Source: Desulfocucumis sp964643075 | GTDB taxonomy: Bacteria; Bacillota; Desulfotomaculia; Desulfotomaculales; Desulfocucumaceae | Length of the DNA stretch: 64,000 nt | Direction: 5' to 3' | NCBI GenBank assembly: GCA_964643075.1 | Contig: CAZXQO010000003.1 | Coordinates: forward strand, 62,001-126,000 | Shown: piece after piece, positions 27,707 through 36,908 of the stretch | How positions within the stretch are numbered: the stretch's first letter is position 1 | Layout: each line of letters starts with the position of its first letter | Position numbers and translations under genes: made by a program | Notes under the pieces: generated by a model | The model's input: only the letters and a program-made list of their open reading frames with translations | Told to the model about the DNA's origin: nothing | The model's database searches: none

Positions 27707-28870
27707 TTAGCTTGTTAACCTAGTGATGATTTTTTCATACTTATTAATTATGTCTTCCCAGGAGGTACCCGAAAACTGGTACTGCCTTGTCCCATTCTGC
27801 CGCCAGCTTTGGTACGCTTTCATAAGCCTGTCGCAAAGGGAATCAATGTCCCCTACTGGAAAAAATAGCGCCCCCTGGTAATTATCCAGACATTCTTTCA
27901 TGGTGGAGAGATTAGAGGTGATAACGGGCTTACCCTGAGCCACAGCGATATTTACCACACCGCTCCCGCAGGTGCGCAAATAAGGCAATACCACTACATC
28001 GGAGGCGGAAAAATATTCAGACACTTTTTCGTCGGGCATAAATTCAGGTCTGAAAACTATACGATCAGGATAAGGTGAGTCTTGCAGGGACTGCTGCAGT
28101 TCTGTATCGTCCCCCCAATCTTCACCGGCAATAATCAGGTGCATTTTACATGCATCTTCAGCCAGTATTTTGTTAAATGCCTTTATTAATAGTGAAACCC
28201 CTTTATATTCCCGGATCATGCCAAAATAAAGTATTGTGAAACCGTCTAGATGAAGCTGCTCCCGGGCTGTTACTCTGTCTGAATTGCCGTAAATATTATA
28301 GGGACCATGGGGAACCACGTAAATTTCGCCTGTTCCCAATTTATATGTATTGATAATGGCCTGTCTGGCATCATCTGAATGGGCGGTATAACAGTCGCAG
28401 AAATTAATTACAGATTTTCCTCCTATCCTGGAATATAGCCGTATGGGTAATATTTTTTCCTCCAAAGTATCAACCACTTCGTGCATTTCCAGGATAACCC
28501 GAGTCTTTTTCCCCAGCATGTTTTTAAATAAAGCCAGCAAAAATTGCATATGGGCTACAGAGGATGTCCACCAGTGCATAATAACTGCGTCTGGCTTCTG
28601 TTTTTGTAAAAAACGATACGCTCCGACCCAGGAAACAGGTGAGTTCCAGTCCATCCCGTTATATACTTCTATCCCAGGGAGGAAGTCTATCTGGTATTCA
28701 CCCTTGCCTACTCTCTCTTTCCCGGGATAAAGAAATAGCGGTACAAGATTGCGAAGCAAAATAACTGATACCTTGTGACCCTGTTCAGCGAAGGCATTTG
28801 CCATTACAATTGTGTAGGCGGATATTCCACCAAAAAATTTCTTTGACGAACCAACAATACATATATTCAT
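27707..28870 (-). CDS. Glycosyltransferase family 4-like
   Basis: A 387-residue GT-B enzyme: an N-terminal acceptor domain (GSSKKFFGGISAYTIVMANAF) and a C-terminal donor domain (YFGMIREYKGVSLLIKAF, then ...VVVLPYLRTCGSGVVNIAVAQGKPVI). The expected E-x7-E is seen only in a variant form (CGSGVVN in place of the usual EGFGxxxxEA), so donor binding may be unusual. AAAGGT lies just upstream of ATG 28870. Probably adds an internal sugar to the lipid-linked glycan. Confidence 0.82.
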   Translation of the reverse strand: MNICIVGSSKKFFGGISAYTIVMANAFAEQGHKVSVILLRNLVPLFLYPGKERVGKGEYQIDFLPGIEVYNGMDWNSPVSWVGAYRFLQKQKPDAVIMHWWTSSVAHMQFLLALFKNMLGKKTRVILEMHEVVDTLEEKILPIRLYSRIGGKSVINFCDCYTAHSDDARQAIINTYKLGTGEIYVVPHGPYNIYGNSDRVTAREQLHLDGFTILYFGMIREYKGVSLLIKAFNKILAEDACKMHLIIAGEDWGDDTELQQSLQDSPYPDRIVFRPEFMPDEKVSEYFSASDVVVLPYLRTCGSGVVNIAVAQGKPVITSNLSTMKECLDNYQGALFFPVGDIDSLCDRLMKAYQSWRQNGTRQYQFSGTSWEDIINKYEKIITRLTS

Positions 28871-28894
28871 ATTGGTTACCTTTAAGTAAATATT

Positions 28895-29617
28895 TTAATT
28901 GAGACCGGGCTTATCTACCTTCCGGAACAAAAGGGGTACATGCCTTAGTATGGTTTTAAATATTTTGTATCCATCTCTTAATCCATTAAGCTTTGCTTCC
29001 CCTAACCTGTCACGGTATATGATATGGATATCTTTCACACTCAGCCCCATCCTTGCAGCCTTAATGCATATTTCTGACTCAATACCAAACCCTCTGGATT
29101 CTAATTTCATACAATCAAGATAGCACTTTTTCAGCCCATAAAGCCCTGTTAAAGGGTCGTAGCCCTTGAATCCAAAAATGTATCTGATGCTGTTTCTAAA
29201 AATGGCATTTCCTATTCTATTGAAAGCAGGAATATTTTTTTTACCCATTTTACGCGAGGCCAATGCCATGTCGTTTTTATTCAGTGCTTTTGCTATATCC
29301 AGAATACCTTCCGGAGGGTAAGTGTTATCCGCATCAATAAAAATAATATTTTTCCCTTTTGCTTGCCTGATTCCGGTCATCATTGCCTTGCCTTTACCCA
29401 AATTACTCTGGTGAGATATCACCCGGCAGGGGAACCTTTTTGCTACTTCCGGAGTTTTGTCAATTGAGCCGTCATCAACAACAATTACTTCAAAACTTCT
29501 GTCTATTAGACTAAATACATCATTTAGCACAACTGGCAGCCCTTCCTCTTCGTTGTAAGCAGGAATGACCAGGCTATGCTCAATTATGTCCAGGCCAGCT
29601 ACTTCGCTATATTTCAT
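28895..29617 (-). CDS. Polyprenyl-phosphate glycosyltransferase (GT2, DPM1-like)
   Basis: A 240-residue GT-A enzyme: VIPAYNEEEGLPVVL, VVDDGSIDKT, FIDADNTYPPE (metal site) and a conserved SRKMGKKNIP region. The length and motifs match dolichol-/undecaprenyl-phosphate mannosyl- or glucosyltransferases without membrane domains. Its product, a polyprenyl-phosphate sugar, would feed GT-C enzymes such as that at 14156-15880. ATG 29617 with GCGAGG upstream is used. Confidence 0.85.
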   Translation of the reverse strand: MKYSEVAGLDIIEHSLVIPAYNEEEGLPVVLNDVFSLIDRSFEVIVVDDGSIDKTPEVAKRFPCRVISHQSNLGKGKAMMTGIRQAKGKNIIFIDADNTYPPEGILDIAKALNKNDMALASRKMGKKNIPAFNRIGNAIFRNSIRYIFGFKGYDPLTGLYGLKKCYLDCMKLESRGFGIESEICIKAARMGLSVKDIHIIYRDRLGEAKLNGLRDGYKIFKTILRHVPLLFRKVDKPGLN

Positions 29618-29667
29618 ATGGATACCTCGCAAAGTAATTATTACTTTTACAAACTAATAATTAAAAA

Positions 29668-30909
29668 TCATAACAGCTGAAAAAAACTTTGTTTAAAGTT
29701 ACTCCCATAGCTGGATACAGCCATGGCAGCCTTCATGAATCTTTGCACCCATGGACCTAAGCTAACCAATTGGCGGGCCAGCCATGACGGATAATCTATA
29801 TCCCCATATCTACTTATCACACCCTGCCAATAGGGCTGGTTCAAAAAACGAAGAAGCGAATCTATGTCATCATCAGAAAAGCTTGTGTAGAGATCCCTAT
29901 AACCTGTACAACAACGAATTTCCCTGCCGAATTTCTTTTCCCATAGCTTTTGATACTTACCGATAACCCTTTCGGAAAGATTATCCTGGTTTAAAGCGTA
30001 GGTAGCTACACGGGCACACACCTCCGCCCCGATTAGTCCAAAATAAATCCCACCGCCGGAGATGGGTTTGGTCTGCACCGCAGCATCTCCCACCAGCATG
30101 GCGTTGGAGGTAAATATTTTGGGTGTTATTCCAAATGGTACGACTCCACCGGTATAGCGCAATATTTTCATATCTTTGAAAAACGCTGGGAACTGGTTAA
30201 CCATCTGGTGAAAACAATACATTGGAGAAATACTATAGCCGGAATGTTCGCCCGCATAAGTAAAGCCGGTTCCCACCCTGCAGCGCCGGCCATCAAGAGG
30301 TATAACCCAGCCAAACCAGCCGGGGGCAATTGACTGTCCTAAAAATATATCTACATTATTAATAGCTTCACGGCTAAGCTCCACATCGGCCGCATACATT
30401 CTGGCCATATGGACACTTTTTCTCAAATTCAACCACTTTGCGACCTGAGAATTAACGCCGTCAGCTCCTATAAGCAAGCGTGTATTTAAGGAAGCTTTAA
30501 CACCCTTTCTTTCTAGCGTGACACTAAAACCGTTATTCAACCGTTCTAAACCTTTAGCTCTGGCGCCCAGCATTATATCGGCCCCGGCTGCCATGGCCTG
30601 GTCTGCTATTTCACGATCAAATGCAGCCCTGTCAATGGCAACAGCCTTCACTTTATCGCTACTTATGTTCAGCTGACCACCTCTGGGAGAAAACACCCTG
30701 GCTCCCTTTAATTCATTTATTACTACACTGTCTGATACTCCCGATATATCCACCGTACGGGGGGATATGAGTCCGGAGCACCGTACAGGCTCGCCGATCC
30801 GCTCGTGTTCCTCAACCACGAGAACACTGAATCCCTGCCCGGCAATATTCTTTGCCGTGGCGCAACCAGCAGGACCTCCACCTATAATAATTGCATCGTA
30901 ATGCATCAT
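29668..30909 (-). CDS. Geranylgeranyl-reductase-family FAD oxidoreductase
   Basis: A 413-residue flavoprotein: AIIIGGGPAGCATAKNIA at the N-terminus, the GEPVRCSGLIS segment and a late VGDAAVQTKPISGGGIYFGL motif that define the geranylgeranyl reductase / digeranylgeranylglycerophospholipid reductase family. These enzymes saturate prenyl double bonds using FAD. A plausible substrate is the polyprenyl carrier of the glycan (a change from alpha-unsaturated to dolichol-like), but this is inference. GGAAGGG precedes ATG 30909. It sits between the DPM-like GT and cysC, on one continuous run. Confidence 0.85.
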   Translation of the reverse strand: MMHYDAIIIGGGPAGCATAKNIAGQGFSVLVVEEHERIGEPVRCSGLISPRTVDISGVSDSVVINELKGARVFSPRGGQLNISSDKVKAVAIDRAAFDREIADQAMAAGADIMLGARAKGLERLNNGFSVTLERKGVKASLNTRLLIGADGVNSQVAKWLNLRKSVHMARMYAADVELSREAINNVDIFLGQSIAPGWFGWVIPLDGRRCRVGTGFTYAGEHSGYSISPMYCFHQMVNQFPAFFKDMKILRYTGGVVPFGITPKIFTSNAMLVGDAAVQTKPISGGGIYFGLIGAEVCARVATYALNQDNLSERVIGKYQKLWEKKFGREIRCCTGYRDLYTSFSDDDIDSLLRFLNQPYWQGVISRYGDIDYPSWLARQLVSLGPWVQRFMKAAMAVSSYGSNFKQSFFQLL

Positions 30910-30962
30910 AGATTTCCCTTCCGTTTCTTGTTGATAAAAGAAATTAGGAGCATAAGGACAAT

Positions 30963-31574
30963 TTATCTGTCTGATAATAATCCGGTCTTGGTCAGATAAC
31001 TGATTATCTGACCAATTGATTCATCCACAGTACGCCTGCTGGATTCCACAACTATCTCCGGGTTTAGCGGTTCTTCGTATTTGGCGGAGATTCCGGTAAA
31101 ATCAGGGATTTTTCCACTTCGGGCCTTGCGGTACAATCCTTTGGGATCTCTTTTTTCACACTCGTGCAGGGGACATTTCACATATACCTCAATAAACTCG
31201 GTATTTTCCACCGCATTCCTGGCCATCTCTCGGTCAGCCCTGTCAGGGGATATAAAGGCAGCCAACACTACTAAGCCGGCATCAACAAACAGTCTGGCTA
31301 CGTTTGCCACACGCCTTATATTTTCCCTCCGGTCTGCCTCGCTAAAACCCAAATCGGAACAAAGCCCGTGCCGGACATTATCTCCATCCAGCAGGTAAGT
31401 CCTGATACCCATTTCATGAAGTCTGAATTCTAGTTCCTTGGCCAGGGTAGATTTACCGGAGGCGGAAAGTCCTGTAAGCCAGATTACAAAACTTTTATGC
31501 AGGTTAATATTCTGGCGTAAATTTTTATTAACTACCGGGTGCTCCCAAACTACTTCTTTTGCTTCTGTCCGCAA
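30963..31574 (-). CDS. cysC: Adenylyl-sulfate kinase (APS kinase)
   Basis: A 203-residue P-loop kinase: Walker A GLSASGKST (residues 35-43), DGDNVRHGLCSDLGFS, the FISP substrate motif and RDPKGLYRKARSG. It phosphorylates APS to PAPS. A dissimilatory sulfate reducer does not need PAPS for respiration, so a PAPS-making enzyme beside two sulfotransferases points to sulfation of the glycan. TTG 31574 has AAAGGTGG eight bases upstream; the open frame extends to 31598. Confidence 0.93.
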   Translation of the reverse strand: MRTEAKEVVWEHPVVNKNLRQNINLHKSFVIWLTGLSASGKSTLAKELEFRLHEMGIRTYLLDGDNVRHGLCSDLGFSEADRRENIRRVANVARLFVDAGLVVLAAFISPDRADREMARNAVENTEFIEVYVKCPLHECEKRDPKGLYRKARSGKIPDFTGISAKYEEPLNPEIVVESSRRTVDESIGQIISYLTKTGLLSDR

Positions 31575-31614
31575 CTCAATAACCACCTTTATAAGCACTT
31601 GTGTACATGGGCTA

Positions 31615-32421
31615 TCACACTACTGTTGCCTTTCTCACCACACACCCTGACTTTGCTATTAACGTATTTATATATCCATAAGCATCATTACTTGCGGCCA
31701 CAACACCATCTACCAGGGTCCGCTTCCTGTTGAATTTAAATGTCTTGCCATCCCTGTCGCTAACCCTGCCGCCGGCTTCCTGCACCAGCAGCACTCCCGC
31801 CGCTATGTCCCACTCATTTTTATGCCCCAGGCTGAAGGTTGCGTCGGCCTGGCCTGCAGCAACCAGCGCCAGTTTGTATGCTATTGAGCCCACGGGGCGT
31901 ATATCGGCAGATGTCAGAAAGGGCTCAAATTCTCCCCTGTGAACCTCTGATCTGCTGCCAAGCACCACAGGGAAATTGCTGAAAGGGTGATCAGCCCGGA
32001 TAGGAAAGTAATTTAACCATGCTCCACTGCCTTTTACTGCCGTGAACAGTTCATCCCTTGAAGGGTTATAAACAACCCCCAGCACCGGAGCCCCCTCTTC
32101 AACCAGGGCCACTGATACGGTATACTCAGGAATCCCGCTGATGAACTCCTTTGTTCCGTCTATGGGATCTACTATCCAAACCCTCTTTTTTTTGAGCCTA
32201 TCCAAATCGTCCCGGGTTTCCTCCGACAGCCAGCCGTAATCAGGGAAATTTCCTGTAAGTGTATCTTTCAAAATGCCGTTGGCCATGAAATCAGCCGTGG
32301 TCACGGGCTCCATACCCAGTTTGAAGGTCATTTTCAATTCTTCTTCTGCAATCCGGAGTACGGCCTGACCTGCTTCCACCACGACCTTCCGGAGCGTCTC
32401 CAGCTCTCTGGCAAATAACAT
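31615..32421 (-). CDS. cysQ: 3'(2'),5'-bisphosphate nucleotidase (CysQ)
   Basis: A 268-residue inositol-monophosphatase-fold enzyme with the metal motifs GWLSEE (~residue 61), VDPIDGTKEF (the CysQ-type DGTKEF variant) and EWDIAAGVLLVQEAGG. It hydrolyses PAP, the product of sulfotransferases, to AMP. ATG 32421 follows AAGGAG by six bases. Adjacent to cysC on one mRNA, it completes a PAPS synthesis/recycling pair. Confidence 0.9.
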   Translation of the reverse strand: MLFARELETLRKVVVEAGQAVLRIAEEELKMTFKLGMEPVTTADFMANGILKDTLTGNFPDYGWLSEETRDDLDRLKKKRVWIVDPIDGTKEFISGIPEYTVSVALVEEGAPVLGVVYNPSRDELFTAVKGSGAWLNYFPIRADHPFSNFPVVLGSRSEVHRGEFEPFLTSADIRPVGSIAYKLALVAAGQADATFSLGHKNEWDIAAGVLLVQEAGGRVSDRDGKTFKFNRKRTLVDGVVAASNDAYGYINTLIAKSGCVVRKATVV

Positions 32422-32441
32422 GTGCTTCTCCTTAGTGGTTA

Positions 32442-33815
32442 TTATGAACACCTGCCAAAATCATCTTCAAATCTCACTATGTCGTCCTCTTCCAGATACT
32501 CTCCCAGTTGCACTTCTATAACTTCCAGCAATACTTTGCCCGGATTTTCCAGCCTGTGCTTCAGCCCGGCCTGTATGAACACTTTATCTCCGCTTCTTAC
32601 CATTTTTTCCGAATTATCTATGGTAACCGTTGCCGTGCCCCTGACTACTACCCAGTGCTCGCTGCGGTGATGGTGAAGCTGGTAGCTCAGTTTTTTCCCG
32701 GGAAGCACTGTGATCCGCTTAATTTTGTAAAATGCCCCATCCTCCAGAACTGTGAAGGAGCCCCATGGCCTGTGAACGGTATTGTGGAAGTCAGCCCGGG
32801 GATCCTTTTCCGCCCTTAATTGCTCCACCACATCTTTAACCCTCTGGGAATGCTCCTTTTTACATATTAAAAGTGCGTCCCTTTCATCTATAACGATTAA
32901 ATCATTAACCCCTATTAAGGCCACCTTCTTGCCTTTATCAGCCATCAGCAGGTTATTCGAAGCTTCAATCATAATGTTGTCACCGTAATCAGCATTATCC
33001 CCCTGTTCAATCCCGAACTCCCCATAGAAGGCATCGAAGCTGCCCAAGTCGCTCCATTTTATATCCATGGGCATTACCGCCACCCGGCTGGATTTTTCCA
33101 TGATGGCGTAATCAATGGATACGCCAGGTGTTTTAGTATAGATATCTTTGATGTTCTCATTTAAAAATGCCTGATGAACATCAGGGGCATACATCCTTAC
33201 TTCTTCCTCAAAAATATCCGTTCTGAACATAAACATCCCACTGTTCCATAAATATCCCTTTTCGATGTATTCCCGTGCCGTATCCAGGTCCGGCTTTTCC
33301 TTGAACTCGTCTACTACATAGCCCATATTTAATGGCTCTTCAGGCTTGATATAGCCGTAGCCGGTATGCGGCTGGGTGGGATATATGCCATAAGTCACTA
33401 TGTATTCACGGGCAAGCTGCTGACTACTCTTTATAATGTCAGTAAATTTTTGCTCTTCGTTTATTATGTGGTCGGATGGGAAAACCACCGCAATGTCTTC
33501 ACCCTTTTTCTGTATCTGCCTGACAGCAAAATAGATGGCCGGCAGGGTATTTCTGCCCACTGGCTCCACCAGTAAATTACCGTCGTCAAAATCGACACCC
33601 ATATCTTCAATCTGGCTCATCACGAGAAATTTATAGTTGGCATTGGTAACTATGTAAATGTCGTCAGGCTCCGCCAGCAGCAGGCACCTGCCGAAGGCTT
33701 GCTGAAAAATAGTCCTGTCCATGTTTCCCAGCTTCAAAAATTGTTTGGGGTAGTTAGTGCGGCTCAAGGGCCACAGCCTTGTGCCGCTGCCCCCTGCCAA
33801 AATGATGGCTTTCAT
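32442..33815 (-). CDS. manC: Mannose-1-phosphate guanylyltransferase / mannose-6-phosphate isomerase
   Basis: A 457-residue bifunctional enzyme: GDP-mannose pyrophosphorylase domain with AGGSGTRLWPLSR at the N-terminus and the FKEKPD motif, followed by a C-terminal cupin (YQLHHHRSEHWVVVRG) with phosphomannose isomerase function. Usual family length (~460). Supplies GDP-mannose for the polyprenyl mannosyltransferase and others. It is the first gene of the block; GGAGGGGG precedes ATG 33815, and ~275 nt of AT-rich sequence upstream likely holds the promoter. Confidence 0.92.
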   Translation of the reverse strand: MKAIILAGGSGTRLWPLSRTNYPKQFLKLGNMDRTIFQQAFGRCLLLAEPDDIYIVTNANYKFLVMSQIEDMGVDFDDGNLLVEPVGRNTLPAIYFAVRQIQKKGEDIAVVFPSDHIINEEQKFTDIIKSSQQLAREYIVTYGIYPTQPHTGYGYIKPEEPLNMGYVVDEFKEKPDLDTAREYIEKGYLWNSGMFMFRTDIFEEEVRMYAPDVHQAFLNENIKDIYTKTPGVSIDYAIMEKSSRVAVMPMDIKWSDLGSFDAFYGEFGIEQGDNADYGDNIMIEASNNLLMADKGKKVALIGVNDLIVIDERDALLICKKEHSQRVKDVVEQLRAEKDPRADFHNTVHRPWGSFTVLEDGAFYKIKRITVLPGKKLSYQLHHHRSEHWVVVRGTATVTIDNSEKMVRSGDKVFIQAGLKHRLENPGKVLLEVIEVQLGEYLEEDDIVRFEDDFGRCS

Positions 33816-34091
33816 ATTTAAGGCCCCCTCCGAATAGCTTGAACTAGCTTAGATTTTTACTGACGAATAAAATGTTAGCATATGTAACTTTTCATGCCAT
33901 CATCCCGCAGGATGATAATTAAGTCTGATTATTTTCCATCCAATTTCATACTTAGCAAGATATTTAACTATTTATTGCGCTTTATTTAATGGCTTTTTAA
34001 TAAAGAATTTAGATTAAAAAATGAAAGGCTTTATGTGCCTCTCGTGATTAATCTAATATTATCCATCTGTTATTAAATACAATATTTTTCC

Positions 34092-34505
34092 TTATAACCC
34101 CCTGATTGATTTCCGGGATGAACCCAAGTAGAAAAAGTATCCTGAATAACATGCCAGTTCTATAGCCTTAAGAAAGAATCCCGGCAGTACTGGGCCCTGG
34201 AGATAACCATCACAGATACTTAACAGCAAAACCAGCTTATCTTCGCTAAGCGGATCGGAAGTAAATACAATAATCTTGGTCCAATTGCAAATAGCCTTTA
34301 TCTTTTTTAATAACTCAAACTCATTATTGTCAGCTGAGCCTAGTTCATGTACAAGCAAATCCGGCTGCATGTTGAAAGCCTCTTCCAGTACATCTATCCC
34401 CTCTCGCCCTACAACTTCCAGACTCTGTGAGGAATTGATAATTGATGCTATACCATTACGAACCACCTTGTGCTCGCTACTGACCATTACCCTTACCTTC
34501 TGCAT
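34092..34505 (-). CDS. Receiver-like protein with degenerate phosphorylation site, no output domain
   Basis: A 137-residue protein with the length and strand order of a CheY-like receiver, resembling the receiver of the regulator at 34688-35374. The acidic pair is lost (SSE instead of DD). By alignment the phosphoacceptor Asp is Glu54 (QPDLLVHELG versus QPDAVLMDIS), and the conserved Lys is replaced. Glu can mimic phospho-Asp, so a permanently 'on' or phosphorylation-independent binding protein is possible. There is no helix-turn-helix. GGGGG precedes ATG 34505. Confidence 0.6.
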   Translation of the reverse strand: MQKVRVMVSSEHKVVRNGIASIINSSQSLEVVGREGIDVLEEAFNMQPDLLVHELGSADNNEFELLKKIKAICNWTKIIVFTSDPLSEDKLVLLLSICDGYLQGPVLPGFFLKAIELACYSGYFFYLGSSRKSIRGL

Positions 34506-34570
34506 ATTTATCCCCCTACATTAATAAAAGCAATAAAGCTAGCATAACCTGGCTTTTCCTAATACATGTA

Positions 34571-34600
34571 AAAGACCTCCATACTTAAATATGGAGGTCT
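34571..34600 (-). terminator. Terminator of the LuxR-type regulator gene
   Basis: Perfect 12-bp inverted repeat AAGACCTCCATA / TATGGAGGTCTT with a 6-nt loop, 88 nt after the stop of the regulator at 34688 on the minus strand, followed there by TTACATG. Its symmetry means it could also act weakly in the other direction. Confidence 0.6.
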
Positions 34601-34687
34601 TAAAACAAACTATTATATATATGACATTCTTACAATCGGCTCCTAGTATGAATCAAAATACATACCTTGGAGTATTTATTCGGATTT

Positions 34688-35374
34688 CTATTCAGTCACG
34701 GCCTGGGAATCACTAATCAATCCATTTTTATAAGAATAAATTATAACCTGGGCTCTATTGCTTAGTCCCAGTTTGCGTAATATGCTGCTGACATGTGTCT
34801 TTACTGTGGGCTCACTTATGAATAATTTTAAAGCAATTTCGCGGTTGGAAAAGTTTTTTGCCATCAACTGGAGTATTTCCGTTTCACGCTTTGTTAACAT
34901 TTCACTGTTATTAGGTAAACATATTTTGTAGTCTTCCATTTTAACTATTTTATTGGGAGCACTGATTGAAACCATTTTTTTATAGCAGCCCGGCAGGCAA
35001 AACAGGCCCGCGCGACAGGATAACTCCACTGCTTTTACCAGACATCCCCGGATTATGCCCTTTGGCACGAAACCGTCTACCCCATGACTCATTATTCCGG
35101 CTACATTCTTTGATTGTTCATTCTCTACCAGGGCTAGGATTAAACTGTACGGGCACTCGCTTTTCAGTTTTTTTAGCTTCTGCTCATACCCTGAAATATC
35201 TTCTGAAATATCCATCAGAACTGCATCTGGCTGTAGCTGTATGGATTTTTCAATAGTCTCATCAAGTGGGTAGCTCCCAACAACATTGAAGATATCCTCT
35301 GCAGTAAAAATGGCCGACAAACCCCTTCTGGATGATGAGTCATCACTGGCTATGAGCAACCGAATATTATCCAT
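34688..35374 (-). CDS. LuxR/NarL-family response regulator
   Basis: A 228-residue regulator. Receiver domain at residues ~1-120 with Asp55 in AVLMD as the likely phosphoacceptor and Lys in FVPKG; C-terminal LuxR helix-turn-helix (LTKRETEILQLMAKNFSN). No kinase gene is adjacent; the neighbour at 34092 is a receiver-like paralogue. ATG 35374 is preceded by AAGGGACGGAG; the frame extends to GTG 35392. It may control the glycan region or surface genes, but targets are not visible. Confidence 0.85.
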   Translation of the reverse strand: MDNIRLLIASDDSSSRRGLSAIFTAEDIFNVVGSYPLDETIEKSIQLQPDAVLMDISEDISGYEQKLKKLKSECPYSLILALVENEQSKNVAGIMSHGVDGFVPKGIIRGCLVKAVELSCRAGLFCLPGCYKKMVSISAPNKIVKMEDYKICLPNNSEMLTKRETEILQLMAKNFSNREIALKLFISEPTVKTHVSSILRKLGLSNRAQVIIYSYKNGLISDSQAVTE

Positions 35375-35392
35375 GATTCTCCGTCCCTTCAC

Positions 35393-35840
35393 ATATTATA
35401 TATAAACACATAAAAGTATTATATATCATCACAAACATATGGTTGTTATACTAGAGTATTAGTTCTAACACTGTTCCAAAGTATGGGATTAGTTCAATGC
35501 ATCATATCGTCCTAACGTATTAAGGTTCAATTCTTTTGCCGGGCCTAAAATACCTTCATCGAAATAATTGTGAAAATGTTGATTTTTGTTGTTTAATCGT
35601 ACGATATTATAAAAGCTTTATTATTACAGTATTTTTCAAATATATTTTTAGTAAATTTTAACCATGAGCTACATAAAAATAGTTATTAATTAAACATTAC
35701 TATTAATAAAGTTAAAAATATGTCGAAATTATACTGTATATAATCGAATTTTAAATTAACATTTACTAAATACATTCGACATTTTGATCTATCAATGAAT
35801 AGCACAATAAAAAATAAGTCAGACCAATAAAAATGCGGGG
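35393..35840. other. AT-rich gene-free stretch
   Basis: About 450 nt upstream of the regulator gene with no credible ORF or RNA gene. Very AT-rich; it presumably holds the regulator's promoter. I see no clear repeat inside it. Confidence 0.55.
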
Positions 35841-35874
35841 CAAAATAATACCCGGGTTATCCAAGAACCCGGGT
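35841..35874 (-). terminator. Terminator of the EI-like gene
   Basis: Inverted repeat ACCCGGGTT (35850-35858) / AACCCGGGT (35866-35874) with a 7-nt loop. On the minus strand it is followed by ATTATTTTG and lies ~77 nt past the stop at 35951. Confidence 0.65.
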
Positions 35875-35950
35875 TAACTGTTTGGTTATGTATATCAAGT
35901 GACTGAATATTCAATATCATAGTTTAAACTTATCGCAAATCATTTGTGTT

Positions 35951-36892
35951 TTAAATTTTGCACAAGGAATCCCGGCTATATTTTAGCGACTTTTCCGGCT
36001 CCCAGTATGATATGGCCTTTGATGCTATTAATTTTGCCGCATGGACATCCAGACGGCTTATTAACTCCCGGGTTGCAACAATTTTACCGGGCGATACTAT
36101 TATTTCATCGTAACCCATACCCAACAGCAGGAGGATAGCCGCCGGTTCGTCCACCATCGGGGATGATATAGCCGCCCTTTTGTGCCGCTGGTGTGCCTTT
36201 GACACCAGATCTTGCAGATAGGAAAGATAGGCAGAGTCAAAATAATTCAAAATAGAGTTCGATGTTTTGTCTTCCTGGTCTGCGGCGTACAAGCAGTTTA
36301 GAGAGTCCTCCCCTGCAACAAAAAACCTTGACTCAAAACAAAAAATATCCAGGGCCTGTAATACTGCAGGAACATCAGCCATAACCCCTATCTCCATAGG
36401 AAGGCGAAAAGGGGTTTCATTTCCTTCGAGTTCAGCCTGCACTTCTTTAATTAATTCCTTGACTTTTATAACCTCATCCACCCGGCGAACCATTGGCAAT
36501 ACAATATTGAATTCTCCGTGCGTACCAGCCATCATTACTGCCCTGAGCTGGGTTTTTAGAATTTCAGGTTTGCCCAGTCCCAGCCTTATGCCCCGGCATC
36601 CCGAAGCAAGGTTGGGGTCATTCTCCCTATCGATAAAGCAGCTATCCCAACCGGATGCTACAAAGGTTACAGACCTGCTGCCCATCGCCTTCATTATGCC
36701 GCAGTATGTTTGATACTGCTCCTCCCCGGAAGGAAGTTTCGGCGCTGTGTCAAAGAATGAATTAACATTTAACAGTCCAATCCCCTCAACACCGGATTCC
36801 GCGGCCAATTTCAGCTGTTCCCAGGTTCCCACCCTTGCTGTCAGTCTTATTGTTTTCCCGTCAGCGGTTACTGCGGAAGCATATTCAGTCAT
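35951..36892 (-). CDS. EI (PtsI) C-terminal-domain homologue lacking catalytic residues
   Basis: A 313-residue stand-alone TIM-barrel domain homologous to the PEP-binding domain of PTS enzyme I. The backbone matches well near the end (PAAILLLLGMGYDEIIVSPG...TRELISRL). However, the active-site Cys region (CGEMAGDP in EI) reads SSPMVDEP, GLLRTE reads GLLNVN, and GTNDL reads GEDSL. It also lacks the phosphohistidine and HPr-binding domains. It is therefore probably not a PEP phosphotransferase; a binding or regulatory role is inferred. The start at ATG 36892 is set by a promoter at 36909-36937, which overlaps the upstream open frame. Confidence 0.7.
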   Translation of the reverse strand: MTEYASAVTADGKTIRLTARVGTWEQLKLAAESGVEGIGLLNVNSFFDTAPKLPSGEEQYQTYCGIMKAMGSRSVTFVASGWDSCFIDRENDPNLASGCRGIRLGLGKPEILKTQLRAVMMAGTHGEFNIVLPMVRRVDEVIKVKELIKEVQAELEGNETPFRLPMEIGVMADVPAVLQALDIFCFESRFFVAGEDSLNCLYAADQEDKTSNSILNYFDSAYLSYLQDLVSKAHQRHKRAAISSPMVDEPAAILLLLGMGYDEIIVSPGKIVATRELISRLDVHAAKLIASKAISYWEPEKSLKYSRDSLCKI

Positions 36893-36908
36893 GTTACTCA
36901 CCCAGGCA

